From Undaria pinnatifida (Eukaryota; Sar; Phaeophyceae; Laminariales; Alariaceae): a stretch of DNA of 64,000 bases. Position numbers and translations under genes: made by a program. Each line of letters starts with the position of its first letter. The first letter of the stretch is position 1. The stretch is from contig JABAKD010000015.1 of the NCBI GenBank assembly GCA_012845835.1, positions 3,953,778 through 4,017,777 on the forward strand, in the 5' to 3' direction. The notes under the pieces are model-generated. The model saw only the letters and a list, made by a program, of their open reading frames with translations, had not been told where the DNA came from and did not search any database. Positions 34,920 to 48,060 of this stretch are shown here, one piece after another.

Positions 34920-37900
34920 ACTGCCATGTTACTGTCATCGAAAAAGGAACTGTCATGGGATGTTGTAGGACGCCATGGGACTGCTATGGCGCTGTCGTGG
35001 GAGTGTGACTGTCATGGGAGTGCTACCGGGTTGCCATGGCCGTTCTGTCAGTTGTTGAGAAATTTCCCCAGTCCCATGGCACTGCCGTGGGACTGCCACT
35101 GGGTTGTCATGACACCGCCATGATACTGCCATTGAACTGCCATCGGTATTCCATGCGACTTGAGACTGCTGCCATGGTGTTTGAGATAGTTTGACGTAAT
35201 TGCGTGGGATCTCATAACGTTCCATGAAGAGCTAATAAATTGCCATGAGGTTTCATGGGGGGGGAGGGCATCAAACAAACTTGAGGGTTCATGCGGTATC
35301 AATAATTTTCATGATTTGTCATGAGTGCGGCAATGCCAAGGAATGTCACGAAAGTGGAAACATATTCGAGACATCAGCGTTGGTGTCCGTGTCTATGCGT
35401 CAACGTCATGTGCATCGGGTTTGACAAAGTTGAACCGTACCCCCAAGGTATGGTGAGCTACAGTAGAGGCTAACCAAGGTGTTTCCGCCTAGAATCTTGC
35501 CAAGGTGTTGCGACCTAGTGCCTCACGAAGCTCACCAATCAAGGAGCAGGTCCGGGTTGCGGTTAGGATCGGGCTGCGGTTAGAGGACGGAAATGGAGTT
35601 TCGGGTAGGGTGCTGATCTATGTGTTGGTTAATGCGTTGGTCCGCATCTATCGTACACCGGGTGTTGGTGCAAAACAAACGAAGACCAATGGTGTCCCAA
35701 GCGCTTTGGACGAACGGGCCATGAGGCTTCAAGAAATTTTATGAGGCTTCTAGATATGCGATGAAATGCAATGGAGTTGCGTGGGGTTTTGGTTGTCAGA
35801 AGGACCTATGCGGGATCATGGAGTGCGATGAGGTCCCATCAAGTCTCATGAGATTGCGTGAGGTGCCATGAAGCCCCATGGAATGCCAGCCGTGAAGGTT
35901 GACGGAGTGCCACGAGGTACCATGAGGTGAGAAAACAAATTACCAGGGTTCATGACGTTTTTGGATTCCGTTGAAGTGTGCCGAGCTGAAACGTTTTGAT
36001 GGGGTTTATGGAGTGCCATGAAAGTCCCATGAGGTTTCATGGAGTGCCATACGGTACTACTAGAAACACGCGTTTTCGTTATTGCCATGACTACGTGCCA
36101 AGAGGGTTCAGTGAGACCATGAGGTGCCATGGAATTTAATGGGGTGCATTAACACGACCATGAGGGTTGACGATGTGCCATGGGGTTCCAGAGTGCCATG
36201 AAAATCCCATGCAGTAAAAGTGCCATGAGGCGGGTGTCGTACAAAATTGTTTATTTTTTCGTGGCACCCTACCCATACCAAAGACCGGCCGAGCTACCCC
36301 TTGACGACATCACTCGTGTTAAATGGTGAGGAATATAAAGTAATGTGTATCATTGCATGAGGTGCTATGAGGTTTCGCTGGGTACCGTAAATGGCTGTGA
36401 GATTTCATGATGTTCCATGAGTTTTTATGGAGTGCAATGAAAGTCCCATGAGGCTTTAGGGGGTGCTGTATGGAAGTCCCATAAGGTTTCATGATGTGGC
36501 GTGAGGTTTCGTGAGGTTCTACGAGGACACCTGGTGTGTCATGAGGTTGCATGGAGTGTTTCATGGGGTATAATGTATACCTGGTAATGCGACTACGCCT
36601 CTACAATAATCATGAGGTGCTTCGTATGAGACTTCATGGGATGCCATGAGGTGCTGTCAGGTTTCATGAAGCTCTATTGAGTGCGCAAAAGTGTCATGAG
36701 GGCTCATAGAGCGACATGAGGTGCTACGAGCTTTCATGGAAACCCATGACATGCCAGATGGTATTTCATGTGGTACCGTGTTCATGAGGTGGGCGGGATT
36801 TCATGATGTGCATTAGGAGCCACGAGGAACTATGAGCTTCTAGAAGTATTCATGCCACTTTCTCGAGACTCCATGGCTCTTCATACCCAGCTATTAAACG
36901 TGATGGTACCTGATAGCACCTGATGGATGGCACTTCATCAACCTCGCGGCACCTCTCGTGAAACCTCATGGTGCTTTCATTGCAATCCCTAAAATCCTAC
37001 GGAGCGTCATGATACCCCATGCACTTCATGCAATGCCCATGACACCGGCTTGATGGCAGAACAATGTTCGGGACAATACCGTTGATGCGCATTCTTGTAC
37101 ACCAATGTTTTTTTTAACGCCCACCCCCTGATCCACCCGGACGTGATCCCACCCGAGGGTGCAGAATATCATCAGGCGGGTGCGGCCGGAAGCCGAGAGC
37201 GCGAAGAGCGAACCGTCGTCACAAGTGCCAACCGGGTTGCTGGTCCATATATTGGTTGTTGTGTTGGTGTACATAAGCTCGCACCAACAACGTGGATGCC
37301 CTTAACATCGCTGCGCATGGCACCTTATAGCACTGCATGAAACCTGATGACACTTTGATGGCACTCTATGAAAGCTAACGTCACCTCATGGCACTTCATG
37401 GAATCTCGTGGCACTCAATAGAAACCTACGGGCACCTCCTGAAATCTCATTAAACCCCCAAGCACTCTATGATACTCAAGGTATTTAATGAAACCTCGTA
37501 TCAACCACCTTTCATGAAACATTCATGGCACCTCGGTGTATCGAATGGTACTCCATAAAGCGTTCATCACATGTGTCACACTATGAAACCTCGTGCCATT
37601 TCGTCGGTGGTACGTCACACCCAACGACCGTGGCACCTCATGCGAGATTTTGGCACTTAATGAAACCTCGTGGTACATCAGAATGTCCATGACACCTGGG
37701 GCTTGATCAAACCTCGTAGGGGCTCGTGAAGCCTCATGGCACTTCGTGTAACCACTCACACTCATCATAGGACTGCCGTGGCAGGACCGTGGCAGCCTGG
37801 TCATGGCATTGCCTGGTAGAACCATCGTAGTGCAATGGCGGTGCTTGCCATGGCATTGACATGGTAGTCCGTTAGCAGTATCATGGTAGGGCGATAGCAG

Positions 37901-38170
37901 TCCCCGAGTCAACGCCCAGGGCAGTGTGCCAACGGCAGCTTCCTAAACACCGCCATAGGAGCAACCTGAAACTGTCCTGAACATGTATTATGACACCATG
38001 AAAGTTCCCGTGAAAGCCCATGAGAGCGCATGAAGACGCACGGATTTTCATGAGATGACCATAGAAGCCGATCGTTGAAAGTAACATGGCGGTGTGCCAA
38101 AAAGCACCGTGACGGTGCCGTGGCAGTCCCATGTAAATGCCATGAGGTTTCATGAAGTGCCATGAAGTGC
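34920..38170. repeat. CATG satellite, 3.3 kb, with orientation switch
   Basis: Built from degenerate short units containing CATG: GCCATGGGACTG-like at 34920-35160, then GGTTTCATGGAGTGCCATGA-like to about 36850. From about 36850 to 37780 the units run in the opposite orientation (GGCACTTCATGAAACCTC), then return to GCCATGG-type and mixed units to 38170. Two islands without the motif lie at about 35380-35720 and 37030-37300. All open frames here are composition artefacts rich in Met, His and Pro. Confidence 0.85.
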
Positions 38171-38449
38171 CAGGCCGAGACGTTTCGGACATATCATCGT
38201 TTGAAACTCCTCGTTCAGGTCGACGTACGGTAGAGGCCGTCGATGGTGACGGGCTTGTATTGAGTTCCGCAAGAAGGCAGGCGAATGCTACTAATCGTCG
38301 GTAGGGGTGCCGCTAAACTTGATAGGCTCTCTTGAGGAGCCCCGTATCTCACCCAAAACTTTCCTTTGAGAAAAATGAAAGTGCAACGGCATGGCCTAGG
38401 TACTATTAGGTATGCAACGAATACTACCGCTAAACGCCGAAGGCATTCC

Positions 38450-38830
38450 AGATAAAGATGTACTTGTTTTAGTTGAGGAGCCCCTTTCAGCCAGAATTAT
38501 GTTTAGTCGAAATGTGCTACAGCGGTAGGGGTCCCTTGGTAGTGCCGGTATGTGCCAACCAAGACGAAAAGGGACCACGGCGGCAACTGGCACTACTCCG
38601 CAGACCGCCACTATAGCCGCTTTAGGTTATCCCCATCTGTGTACATAAGCAGTTTTACCGGCACTACTGCGGCAACCGGTACTACGGAGGGACCCATACT
38701 GTGTCCCTATCGCAGCATGTCGGCAGACTTGGTTTGGTGCCACCTGCGTACACCCCTGGCTTCTTGGTGCTTTGTCTTGGGGTTGGCCGATGTTGTTGGG
38801 AATATGAACCTTGGGTTCATATCTTAGTTA
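38450..38830 (+). repeat. Repeat family R, copy 2 (uninterrupted)
   Basis: Contiguous counterpart of the two outer parts of 24365-25500; it lacks the 0.7-kb insert. A TGAGGAGCCCC phrase marks the left side. Confidence 0.65.
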
Positions 38831-39041
38831 ATGCGCGATCTATTCGAGCTGTCTATTCGCACGAATATTCGAAGCAGTTGCAATATTCGTTGAATCTTAC
38901 GTTGAATCTTCGGTGGGACTTAGATGTAAACGTAGACTTGGGTATGCTAAGGTTGTTCCGTTCCTCCCGTGTTCTACCACACTACGGGCATTGGTCCGTA
39001 ATGATCATGTGGCGATCCAGCCCACCATGATCGCTCTCCTT

Positions 39042-39178
<137 letters not shown>

Positions 39179-39179
39179 T

Positions 39180-41425
39180 CTTTGGCCTCAAGCGTCCTTT
39201 CCAAACTATCCCTTTTCTTTCTTATCACAAGTGATCTTAACAGACACTTCAGTGTCACCTCTGCATCTCTTCGCATAGAAGACAGAGCCTCCACGCACCC
39301 ATTGTGTTTTCATATGTCGTCGGAGAAGAGTGCGTGCTTTCTGGATCAAAGACGAAACGGATTGTGCTCACGTTCGTGCCTGAAACCTGGACGGTGGAGT
39401 ATCGGCAGTGGGGGCGTTGGTTCCGGGCAACTTTGTCGAGGGAGCAATCCCACGTAGCGGCGGCATTGTACCTGGCACGCAGCGCAGTATGCTGTCAGAG
39501 GGAAGATGCATTAAAGTCCTACACATTCATAATTTACGTAGAATAAACGACATCCCACGGCAAATCTAAGTATTTTGTACCGATAAAGGAGTCATTTGAT
39601 TATGTTGCGACGCCAGGGGCGCGATATGGACACGGATAGACCATCCCAGGGTATCACATATTACATAACATAACATGACAATAGCCGGGGTGTATTGTAT
39701 CGATACCGACCGCTACTGTGCTCAAGCACTGAATCGACTGCGATGTGCACGGGTTGTTTCCGATGTTTTTAGCGCTGGTGCTGCAGACTACTGTTTCTTT
39801 TGGTAGCATTTTTCGTGGAGAGGAATGACTAATCAGTGATGCATGTACTTTCCGTGCGGCAGCTCTTTGCGGCTTCGAATTGCAACTGGCCGGCATGCTC
39901 CTTGTCGACTCTACACCGAGACCGGCCCCCTTGCCCGTCCCGTACCTGCCGCTTCCATACCAGGTATTGCGAGAAGAACTAACTACTGTGTTGAAATCGC
40001 GGAGGGCAAGAGAGGGCTGCCTAGACCTAGAGAGGCTGCTGCTGCCAATATATATTTTGTTTAGACGTGGATCTTGCCCTTGTTCCACGAGGCATTGTCA
40101 CAATTGTGTCGGTTTCCTTGGATATCCGCCATGATTTTTGTCAGAGGGAGCGTAAGGTGGACGAATGTGCCCGGTCCCTGGCGCTTGCGGGCGATAGAAC
40201 CGCGGCAGCACGAAGTCGCACTGAGCTAGTACGCGGTTTGGACGTAAGAATCGAGTCTAGAAAATAGCATTCCGACCAATAGTGCAGTGGGGGGTGTCAT
40301 GCCTAGATGGGGATTGCCATGTTTATATGTTATACTGTCAAGGTCGTCGAGGCAAACGTTACGGTGGCGCTAGCACATGTGTGCGTCACCGTCAATGTTC
40401 GAGTCCAGCCGTGGTGCGGACGTTTTGTTGCGTTGTGGTACGCCTCCGCCGAAGGATGACGGCGAGAAGCATCAAAGAGGGCCGGCGAATGATGCAGACG
40501 GGTCGGGGACGGAGTTGGGGCCTTCGGAGGAGATAGCGTGACGCAAAGTGGCCCAAAGGGTCAGAGCGATATGCAAAGGATACATCCACGACGCGGGCCG
40601 TCGATACCAATGCGCAGCGGGGGAGGAGGCGGCGAGAATGGAGGGGGGGGGGGGGATGTGTACCAGGTACCAGGTACCAGTATAGGAGTAGTACGACGAC
40701 AACTTCCGTGGGATGCGTAATTTTTTTTTTTTTGGCACACCAGTGGATATTCGTCGTGTGGCTCCTCTTCTGTGATACGATACATACCATCCAACATATC
40801 CCAACATTCAAAACGACGGAGAGTGAGGGCACACATCACGACGTCACTCGGACCTTGACGCTGCATTAACATGACGGTGGTATTGTTTGGAATTCGACAA
40901 TATAAGGACTGCGTCTTACACGCCACTTTTAGTCGACAGCGGTGGGCTACTGCAACAGCATGCTCCCACCGTCGCCAATTGTCAATTGGCCTTCCTTATC
41001 CTCATCTACCTTTCCGGAAGAAAATACTTACGCCGTTTGCTAATAGCTACTCGCAATACCTGGCACGGAGGCAGCAGCCATCGGAGAGACACAACTGTTG
41101 GCCTTGCTGTGGAGTCGATAGGGATAGTATCGATCAATTTGCAGCAGCACCAAGCTGGTATTTTTTTGCGGGCACATGTGTGTATAACTGCCGTATAGGA
41201 ACAAACACACCGGTAAATACCAAGCACTTACGTACCCGGTTGTCGATTACGTGTGGGTGTGTATCGTAAATATGAATGACATTCATACATAAGACAACTC
41301 GTTGCAGCTCCAAAATAAACGAAACAGCTCAGGCATCGAACAGCAGTACAATATGTACTCGAACTCAACTCAGCGCGCTCGAAATGAGCCAACTCTAACG
41401 AACATGGGGGGGGGGGGGCGCTCAC
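39180..41425. other. Repeat family T fragments, no supported gene
   Basis: Holds T copy 3 (39840-39990, CCATACCAGGTATTGCGAGA) and inverted T copy 4 (41035-41145, CTCGCAATACCTGGCACGGA). There is an 80-codon frame at 39304-39546 with no recognised domain, a G run at 40644-40656 and a triple ACCAGGT at 40662-40680. Nothing more can be supported as coding. Confidence 0.45.
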
Positions 41426-42776
41426 CTGCTGACGAGACTCGCGACAACATCCTATCGCCCTTCGCCTTCAATATTCGCACACCCACTGGGAGCTTCAGGG
41501 CCGCTGGGGCAGGCGAGAGGACAGCATCACCATCATAATTACCGCAACCACCGCCATCCGCTTCTTCGGTGGGCCATGCCCGCGGTCGAGCTCGGTACGC
41601 TGGGGCTTGCTCCTTCATCCCGCGAATGGCGACAACCTTCCCCCGGTCCATCTGTGCACCTTGATTGGGATCCACCCCGATGAAATCTAGAGAGAAGCGC
41701 CCCCGCACGTCACGTTTCGCCTCGTCTGATCACGCTTCGAGGAGATCACTCGCCGAGATGGGACGGTGGAATCCAGCGCCATGGTCAAGCAGACTCGTCT
41801 CATTGATGATAATGGGTTTACCCACTTAACCGCCGTTGTCTCCCCTCCGCCTCCGTTCGCCGTCAACAGCAGCTGAAGCGGTTTCGCCTGGTGATAGTAA
41901 CTGGCGTTGTACAGGGCCAGGGCCAACGCCTCCGTGCCCCCGACAACCTCCGACCCGAATCATGCCCACGAAACCGTTTCTCGTGGTCTTCTTGATCGGA
42001 CACATCCTGCGCTCGATCAGGGGCGTCTGCTGCATCGCCCCCAACGACAGCAGCCGGGACGCCATGCTCTCGTGACACCTGGAGCATGCCATGAAGCGAA
42101 GAGCGGCGTGTAGTCTGCGGTGGTGGAGTATTGGTTCAGTCTGGCAGGTGCTCGGGTATACAGCATGTCGACTAAGTGTAGTCTGCGGTGGTGGAGTATT
42201 GATTCAGTCCGGCGGGTGCTCCAGTGTACAGCATGTCGACTAAGTCTGTAGAAAATTCCGTATCCCGCCACTAGATACATTGACGTCAACCCCCCGTATG
42301 GTTCTGTCACGGCCGGATCGGCCCCCGCCTCGAGCAGCAAGCGCGCCGCTGCGACGCGGTTATGCAAGGATGCCCAAGCCGCCATGAGCGGAGAGCCGCC
42401 TGACTAGTCGGTGCCATTGGGGTCGGCGCCGGCCTGCTTCGGCAGCAAGCTAGATGCCGTTGCCTCGACCAGTCGCGAGTTGCAGGGGTTGTGCTCCATC
42501 CAAATGGCAACCTCCAAATTCGGTAGAAGAACCGTGTGAGCAGCCGTAGGCCTGTCGGATCTGCTCCCAGTTCAACTGAAAATTGACCATGTCGATGCTA
42601 TCCCAAGGGATGGCGGCCATTATGGGCACATAGGGTAGCTCCGTGTACCCATTGATGTCCGCCCCAGCTTCAAGCGTGGCCCGTACTCTCCTCGTGTTCC
42701 AGCGCTCACGTGCTATAACAAAGCTGCGGTTGCCTTGGCAGAAGTCGTACCTGTCGGTAAGAAGATGCAGCAAATG
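41426..42776 (-). pseudogene. Ankyrin-repeat protein relic on the minus strand
   Basis: Starts LHLLTDRY, as in the relic at 3405, then RRVRATLEAGADINGY, ARLLLEAGADPAV, VDMLYTRAPARLNQY, MASRLLSLGAMQQTP and the signature APAYRARPRAWPTEE, ending at CAG/GTGAGC (donor at 41424-41425). The frame changes repeatedly (near 42450, 42380, 42060, 41920, 41700), and a block of about 69 bp carrying the VDMLYTRAPARLNQY segment is tandemly doubled at 42105-42245. It is clearly decayed. Confidence 0.8.
42105..42245 (-). repeat. Internal tandem duplication of an ankyrin unit in the relic
   Basis: TAGTCTGCGGTGGTGGAGTA through CAGCATGTCGACTAAG occurs twice in direct orientation about 69 bp apart. This doubles one ankyrin helix-loop segment and is in frame by length (69 = 23 codons). 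Confidence 0.85.
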
Positions 42777-42779
42777 GGC

Positions 42780-44519
42780 GCACCAGCTACTAATAAATGT
42801 CGCACCGAACTCCCTCGGGAATTATATACGTTGACGGGCTGAGGAACAGTCACGAGCCAGGCTGAGCATGTGAAGCGAAGCGCTATGCTATGGCAGGCGC
42901 AGGCCAGAGGGGAAAGAGGAGGAGGCGCGTGCGCGCTGCGCGAGAGGCATACATGTGGGCGAGCATGCTCCGACTTGTGCCCGTCATGGCTTTTTTTACC
43001 AACACCAGTAGCTTAGCCCGTGTACAGTAGTAGCTTAGCGGAATGTAGGCAAATACCCGTCGTTCCAATTAATAGTACTGCGACAGCAGTGCGGATACTC
43101 GTGCATATTACTGCAGCTCTATTCAAGCGCGCCTATTCAACACGTTGTTATTCGTAGGGATTGGTGCATTGTCATTTGTAACTATTAGAACTCTCATTAT
43201 TAGAGCAGGGGCGAGGGGGTGTTAGTATCATAACATTCCTCCACCTCCGGTTATACAATACAGTACAGTGTCTTCGAGCGCGCGTTCTTTCCAGGTAGGG
43301 TGAGATAACGCAGTGGCAACACCGCGCGCGAATGGTGTATCCACCAATTCCTTAATTCAGTACGAGTATATGTCCCACGCTACTCACGGTGTGAGCTCTA
43401 TCCGTCACGTACGTGCAGATTGCTCGAAGACCGAAAATCCTTCTTGTAGGAACGGCGTTGTTCTAGGCTTCTGGCGCTGATACACCTGTAATACTGCTAT
43501 ATCATATGGTGGCATTGCCTGTGAAGTATGTCCGAGGTCGAAAAACCGCTGAAAAAAACGTAGTAAACACCGAAATGTTTGAGGTGCATTTATCAGAGGT
43601 AGGAACGATGGTCCGCCTACGAATACAGCAGCAGTACCCGTGTACTACAGTCTTCTCTTCGGCTTCCAGTTTTGCTGGCTTACTCCTTGTTGACACTGAA
43701 GCGACGCCAACAATCGTGCCCTTCCTGTGCCTGCTGTTTCCGTGCCAGCTGTTGTGAGAAGGACTACCTAGTCGTTTGCGATGCACGAGAAAGATCTCAT
43801 TCGATTCAGAGGGGCTACTGCTGCTGCTGCTGTTTTGGCACCGCGTGGAGAGTTTAATCTTGTCGCGTTTTGCGTCCGGCCCTTCACGTCACACGCCGTG
43901 ATTTTGGAAAAAAAAATCACGTCAGCTGTGAGTTCGATCGATGCACGGTCGATACTCATCTTTGCAAGCTGCATAATAGTCTAATTGTACAGACTTTATT
44001 TTTCCCCAACCGCCGCAGGATAATAATAAAAATAAAAAAATGAAATAAGCTGGCGATTTTTTTATGAATACATGTAAACCACTATTATGTCGCCCACGCG
44101 CTTTGTGAGAGAACTGGCGCAGAATCATGAATAGCATCACGCCAACTTTGCCTAGGGTGGGTCAAGCACGCGGTATCAAACCCGGATATTTATTTGAATC
44201 TCACTATTTGCCATGTGGGGTGTGTAGTATAGTCTACCAGGGACATAGACTATATAGGTAGATACGCTTCTTGACAGTGTAGTACGCGTTGAGGGGGAAG
44301 AACGCCAGGACCTTCCAGATATCATCCGACAAACACGGAGCGCCCCGCCCGCTGGAAACACGGCTACTGGCTTTTCGATAAGGAGTTATTTTGGAGGCCG
44401 AGTTTTGTCATATTTTTTTTTGTTGTCTATATCGAGAAAACGGTTGCGATTGTCGGTTGCAAGTAGTGGTGTCCACGTTCATGCAGCGTCATTTGAAGGA
44501 GAGCTTGTGGGTTGATACT
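42780..44519. other. Gene-free DNA with T-family copy 5 and an A-rich retroposon tail
   Basis: T copy 5 lies at 43640-43890. At 43992-44040 the sequence CTTTATTTTTCCCC, a CCGCCGCAGGAT stem and an A-rich (TAATAATAAAAA) tail match the tail at 59566-59602. This indicates a second element using the same 3' end. A TCAGCTGTGAGTTCGATC block at 43922 also occurs at 23240. Confidence 0.5.
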
Positions 44520-46830
44520 CCTATACTACAAGAGCTCCGCATGGGTGCCGGCGATTCACCCATGCTCCGGGGAGGGCAGGGAAGCACTTCGACTTGTTCG
44601 GTTCATTATTCGATGGAGAGAGAGTAAAAACCGTTACCACACAACACATAGTCTACGTGCGTAAAATGTAAAGTAATGCCAAGAAATCGATATGGACTGA
44701 CAGTGGACTACTTACTTCTGCCGTTGCTTGCGTGAATCCGATTCCGAGCTTCATCATACCTTTATTTCGATCGGATAATCCGAGGCCACGCAGAGTGACC
44801 CTCTAGTCTGGCCACAAAGAGACGTTTCGAGTGCGTTTCTTGATGTTTTGACTCAACCAAGCATCCAGGGCCAGCAAGGGGGTGGCCATGTATGCTGCAT
44901 GTTCTCTACGTAGCCACTGAGAGGCGCGCACTGAGCCACATAGCTTCTGCTACACCATGCATGATAGTATGTAGATCCGAGGCCCGCAGACCGATTGTCT
45001 GTGTGTGTATAGTCTGATCGTGGAGAGACTCGCTGACGGTATTCTAGGCGTGAAGCACGGTGTCGCTGTCTTCGTCGTTCAATTTCTCGAATTCTATTGT
45101 AATGCTGCTACTTGTTGCTATCTGGTAGATAGAGTATTAGTAGCACGCGATAGCACTGAACTAAGAACTCAGCAGCAAATAATTTCAGGCTCGAGTTTTA
45201 GATGAAAAAAAACAAAAAAATATACCTGGAATGGCCTTTTGGTCAGATCGCTGGTCGCTCATTGGCCGGGGATCGTGTACATAATAAAATAATTGTCATC
45301 TGGGGACGATAGTGTCCCACCCCAGGATCATAATCCATCCACACATATTCAACTGACAATAGTGTCCCATCCCAGAATCAGAATCCACCCACACATACAC
45401 AACTCCGCCAACCCGGGAACGAACACGGATATCACCAGGATTGCTATCTCCCCGCACAGTGTGGAAATCCCCAACCCCACCGACCAGCCGGTCTCTGATC
45501 GGCTGGAGGTCGTAAAATATAGAGCCAGCTCCACCCGAGGACGATAGGGTCCCATCCCCGGTCCAGGTCTCATTCTATATCTCCGACAGTTAGACAAACC
45601 GGGGAATAAAACCGAGTTCTCTCGGGTCGTCACCGCCCCCCACGGTGTGGTAACCCCAATTCCGATGGCTAAAAACGCTGATTGGTTCGAGCTCCACAGC
45701 GCCGCCCCACCCTAGGAGAATGATAGAGGTTCACCAATTAATGGGGAGTAGTTCCGTCGCACACGGGGGAGATAGGGCCCCATCCCTGGTTCAGAAAACC
45801 TCCGAATCTCTACAGCTCCAACAATGCGGGAACTATAACGATGATCTCCCGCGGGTCGACACCTCCCCGCACGGCGTGTCAGCCCCGACCCTATTGGCTT
45901 ATCTGTGATTGGCTGGTAGTTGACCCAATATATAAGCTTACAATTATTTCGACCGACTCGGTTTTTTCGAATACTTCTCGCATACGGCAAACATTCGCAA
46001 TGCGAGCGCAACTCGACCAGTTATTTTTGCATGATGGGTCGCACCAAATAGCGATTTTGAGAATATTTCACGTTGGCGTGCCGAGCAAGCACGCTCAAAA
46101 TGAGGACGATAAACACTTGTCAACAACAGCACCAAACGCAATATAAATGGACAAACTAGAGCGAGTTGTATATCCAGGATTTAGGGGGCCCCGGTGATAC
46201 GCACAATATTTCAAACAAAAATGGGGTGTTCGAGGAAAAACGACATAATGGTAAACGGAACTTAAGACTGGCACAACCCGAGCAAAATAACCGCGGAAAA
46301 AAGCCTGAAATGAGGCCAAAAGAGTGTTTTTGACTTGCATAGTGGTCGATAATCATGGAATAATTGCCCGCACATAATCACTTCTTTGTCGCTTATGCGA
46401 CACCAAAAACATTTATCTGCTGAAAATCTCGGTTTCATTCGCTTGCGGTTAAAACCTAACTAAGCTCGCTAATAATTTCGCGGGTTTTCTTCCGTACTAC
46501 TCGCGCGGGGCAAAGATTCGCCATGCGACCGCAATTCGTACAACACGCTCGACCTCTGGATGACTATATACAGTTGATACCCAGAGCGTCAAAGATATAG
46601 CCATTCGGGACATAAGAGCGGTCATATCGCTAAATCCGGCATACTGACAGCGCTATATTGCCCACAACAAATAAGAGCAATGAGCGCCTGCTTCGACTTG
46701 TCACAGAGTGATCTTGAATCCGATACCCCCACTGTACTGCTGTAATTAGTTGTTGGTGTAGTTTGTCTGAAACGTTTGTTCTCATGTTGTATCAGTTTTT
46801 TTCTTTCCATCCCATTTATTATCATTGTAC
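44520..46830 (-). repeat. Repeat family P, copy 2 (inverted)
   Basis: Reverse complement of the 18850-21091 and 54120-56400 copies. The terminal motif TACAAGAGCTCCGCATGGGT at 44527 is the inverse of the family right end and carries the hairpin CATGGGTG/CACCCATG (44540-44564). It includes the sub-repeat region with CCAAT boxes at 45280-45930. Confidence 0.75.
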
Positions 46831-46852
46831 TACTCTCGCCCTCCCTCCAACT

Positions 46853-48060
46853 TTGTCGAATTTCGATTGTCGAGATTCTCGATCTAGGGTTTGCTCTGCG
46901 ACGCGAGTATTCACCACATGGCTCTATTTTGCAACGTTGCTAACCCTCGCGACGTTTCATTTAGGTCTTTCCACGGGAAGAGTGCGCCAGGGGGCTGATA
47001 AGGGACCCCACAGAAACGGGGGCGGAGTTTGTTATCCCCTTTCCAACTGCGCCCACGCTTTGGGCGCAGCCTACTTGAAGTTAGAGGAGGACCAGTTTTA
47101 CTGCTTCAAGCGCCTTTAGAGGGCCATGGTCCCGCAAAAGGTCTCTTCCATACCGACATTTCAGAAACGTGTGTCTTCGTTCGCATTCAATTTAGCTCAT
47201 TGGTTGGGTAACTTTGTCGATTTTTGATTGTCGAGATTATCGGTCCAGGGTTTGCTCTGTGACGCAAACCGTCACCGCATGGCCCTATTTTGCCTCGTTG
47301 CTAACCCTCGCGACGTTTCATTTAGGTCTTTCCACGGGAAGAGTGCGCCAGGGGGCTGATAAGGGACCCCACAGAAACGGGGGCGGAGTTAGTTAACCCC
47401 TTTCCAACTGCGCCCACGCTTTGGGCGCAGCCTACTTGAAGTTAGAGGAGGACCAGTTTTACTGCTTCAAGCGCCTTTAGAGGGCCATGGTCCCGCAAAA
47501 GGTCTCTTCCATACCGACATTTCAGAAACGTGTGTCTTCGTTCGCATTCAATTTAGTTCATTGGTTGGGTAACTTTGTCGATTTTCGATTGTCGAGATTC
47601 TCGGTCCAGGGTTTGCTCTGTGACGCAAACCGTCACCGCATGGCCCTATTTTGCCTCGTTGCTAACCCTCGCGTCGTTTCATTTAGGTCTTTCCACGGGA
47701 AGAGTGCGCCAGGGGGCTGATAAGGGACCCCACAGAAACGGGGGCGGAGTTAGTTAACCCCTTTCCAATTGCGCCCACGCTTTGGGCACAGCCTACTTGC
47801 AATTAGAGGCGGACCAATTTTACTGCTTCAAGTTCCTTTAGAGGGCCATGGTCCCGCAAAAGGTCTCTTCCATACCAACATTTCAGAAACACGTGTCTTC
47901 GTTGGTATCAAATTTAGTTCATTGGTTGGGTAACTTTGTCGAATTTCGATTACCGAGTTCTCGGTCTAGGGTTTTCTCTGCGACGCAAACATTCACGACA
48001 TGGCCCTATTTCGCCACGTTGCTAACCCTCGCGACGTTTCAGCTCCTTTGGCGCAGCCTG
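46853..48060. repeat. 361-bp tandem satellite, three full units plus a partial
   Basis: Units begin near 46853, 47214, 47575 and 47936, exactly 361 bp apart, with few differences between them. Each holds a GCGCCCA/TGGGCGC hairpin (GCGCCCACGCTTTGGGCGC). The final unit diverges and breaks off at about 48045. The array abuts the left end of inverted P copy 2. Confidence 0.92.

Noticed and set aside
34926-38192. Met/His/Pro-rich ORFs
   Set aside because: Composition artefacts of the CATG satellite.
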